A DNA stretch of 7,029 nt from JAWAFD01 sp964467175 (GTDB lineage: Archaea; Micrarchaeota; Micrarchaeia; Anstonellales; J096), in assembly GCA_964467175.1 (NCBI GenBank), contig CAYXNY010000013.1:1-7029 (forward strand). The letters run 5' to 3'. Under the pieces are notes generated by a model that was not told where the DNA came from, made no database searches, and was given only the letters and a program-made list of their open reading frames with translations. Below, piece after piece: positions 6,170-7,029 of the stretch (positions within the stretch are counted from its first letter, which is position 1; each line of letters begins with the position of its first letter). The position numbers and the translations under genes are program-made.

Positions 6170-6192
6170 TGCTTACCAACAAATAGAACCCC

Positions 6193-7029
6193 ATGTACGA
6201 TTTCAGAGATGTTGAAAAAAAATGGTGCGAGGAATGGGAGAAGGAGAGAATATTCCACGCAGACCCTTCAAAAAAGGAGAAAAAGTTCATAACAGCCGCC
6301 TTCCCCTACCCAAACAGCCCTCAGCACATAGGCCATGCAAGAACCTACACGACAACCGATATATACGCGCGCTACCTCCGCCTACTCGGGTATAATGTTC
6401 TTTTCCCCATGGGCTTCCATGTAACCGGCACGCCCATCCTCGCCATGGCTGAGAGGATAAAGGAAGGGGATAAGGAAATCCTTGAAATATTCGAAAAGAT
6501 ATACGGCATTCCCGAAAAAAAGGCAAAATCCTTAACAAAACCAGAAGACCTTGTAATGTACTTCAGCGCAGAGATAGAGGCGGGCATGAGGGAGATGGGG
6601 TTCAGCATAGATTGGAGAAGAAAATTCTACACTTTTGAGAAGCATTTCAACAGGTTTATAGAATGGCAGTTCAAAAAACTAAAAGAAAGGGGGCTGCTGA
6701 TAAAAGGGGTGCATCCGGTCCCTTGGAGCAGGAAGCTCAACAGCGCCGTAGGCGCGCACGACACAAAAGGAGATGTGGACCCTGAGCTTGAGGAAGTTGT
6801 CGCGATAAAATTCAGGTTTGAGGATGGGTTTATTGTTGTTTCAACCTACCGGCCGGAAACTCTCTATGGTGTAACCAACCTGTGGGTGAACCCGAACGCG
6901 AAACATGTCAAGGCGGAGTGCGGCGGAGAATTATTCTACATCGCGAAGGATGCTTACGAAATTCTGAAAGAACAGAAGGATATGAAGGTTGTGGAAGAGA
7001 TGGATGGAAAATATTTCCTAGAAAAAAAA
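6193..7029 (+). CDS. leuS: Leucyl-tRNA synthetase, archaeal type (5' part, cut by window edge)
   Basis: LeuRS charges tRNA-Leu with leucine in the cytoplasm. The window holds 279 codons with no stop; the family is usually over 900 residues, so about two thirds is missing to the right. The N-terminus reads as class I synthetase: FPYPNSPQHIGHARTY (37-52) contains the HIGH signature (45-48), followed by the Rossmann segment YNVLFPMGFHVTGTPI (67-82). The CP1 editing domain begins after HPVPWSRK, and the STYRPETLYG motif (217-226) is the start of the proofreading site. The archaeal and eukaryotic arrangement is suggested by the HPVPW and GAHDTKGDVDPE region. ATG 6193 fits the family N-terminus and the TATA-like box. 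Base composition matches the ligase side of the window and not the helicase gene. IleRS and ValRS are less likely because the sequence around HIGH and HDTKGDV is LeuRS-like. Confidence 0.93.
   Translation, partial: MYDFRDVEKKWCEEWEKERIFHADPSKKEKKFITAAFPYPNSPQHIGHARTYTTTDIYARYLRLLGYNVLFPMGFHVTGTPILAMAERIKEGDKEILEIFEKIYGIPEKKAKSLTKPEDLVMYFSAEIEAGMREMGFSIDWRRKFYTFEKHFNRFIEWQFKKLKERGLLIKGVHPVPWSRKLNSAVGAHDTKGDVDPELEEVVAIKFRFEDGFIVVSTYRPETLYGVTNLWVNPNAKHVKAECGGELFYIAKDAYEILKEQKDMKVVEEMDGKYFLEKK

Larger units (their letters stand above)
3004..6192. other. AT-rich islet carrying a single gene
   Basis: The helicase-nuclease gene and the gaps on both sides (3004-3216 and 6001-6192) are markedly richer in A and T than the RNA ligase and leuS coding regions. 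On sample lines counted by hand, helicase lines ran from roughly one quarter to just over one third G+C, against 38% and 57% on two RNA ligase lines. No transposase, integrase, tRNA or convincing terminal repeats are visible, so the route and exact borders of a possible insertion cannot be given. The gaps hold the promoter and terminator signals listed separately and no supported gene. Confidence 0.4.

Noticed and set aside
6064..6258. Minus-strand frame of 64 codons across the helicase-leuS gap
   Set aside because: It runs over the terminator-like hairpin and the leuS start, and its hydrophobic content comes from T- and A-rich tracts.
6287..6608. Two minus-strand frames over the start of leuS
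   Set aside because: They overlap well-conserved LeuRS coding sequence, including the HIGH region, and show no recognisable motif.

Overview
The window looks like a piece of an archaeal chromosome. The evidence is a CDP-archaeol synthase (archaeal ether-lipid synthesis), an archaeal Pab1020/Rnl3-type RNA ligase with its usual PIN-domain partner, an archaeal-type leucyl-tRNA synthetase, and TATA-like boxes centred about 25-27 nt before several start codons, which implies leaderless mRNAs. The lineage cannot be fixed from this much sequence. A small-genome archaeon (DPANN or a relative) would fit the tight packing, but this is only an inference.

Layout, left to right: a short leader with a hairpin (19-52); carS (82-588, +); an unrecognised two-helix membrane protein with a glycosylation-sequon-rich ectodomain (589-1353, -), whose stop codon abuts that of carS; a divergent ATP-dependent RNA ligase (1403-2440, +), which appears to share one near-palindromic TATA element with the membrane-protein gene; a PIN-domain RNA ligase partner (2437-3003, -), convergent with the ligase and overlapping it by 4 nt; an AT-rich gap; a large UvrD-like helicase fused to an iron-sulfur PD-(D/E)XK nuclease (3217-6000, +); a second AT-rich gap with T-tracts and a terminator-like hairpin; and the 5' part of leuS (6193 to beyond the right edge).

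The functional links are limited. The RNA ligase and PIN protein are a known genomic pair that probably acts on the same RNA ends. CarS, LeuRS and the surface protein are separate housekeeping or envelope functions. The helicase-nuclease is visibly more AT-rich than its neighbours, stands alone with its own promoter and terminator, and is the best candidate for a transferred DNA-repair or defence gene. No transposase, integrase, tRNA, rRNA or CRISPR array is visible. I found no multi-gene system that is clearly new. The items most worth a second look are the helicase-nuclease islet, the convergent ligase/PIN pair, and a CarS that lacks the second aspartate of its DQLDF-type motif.
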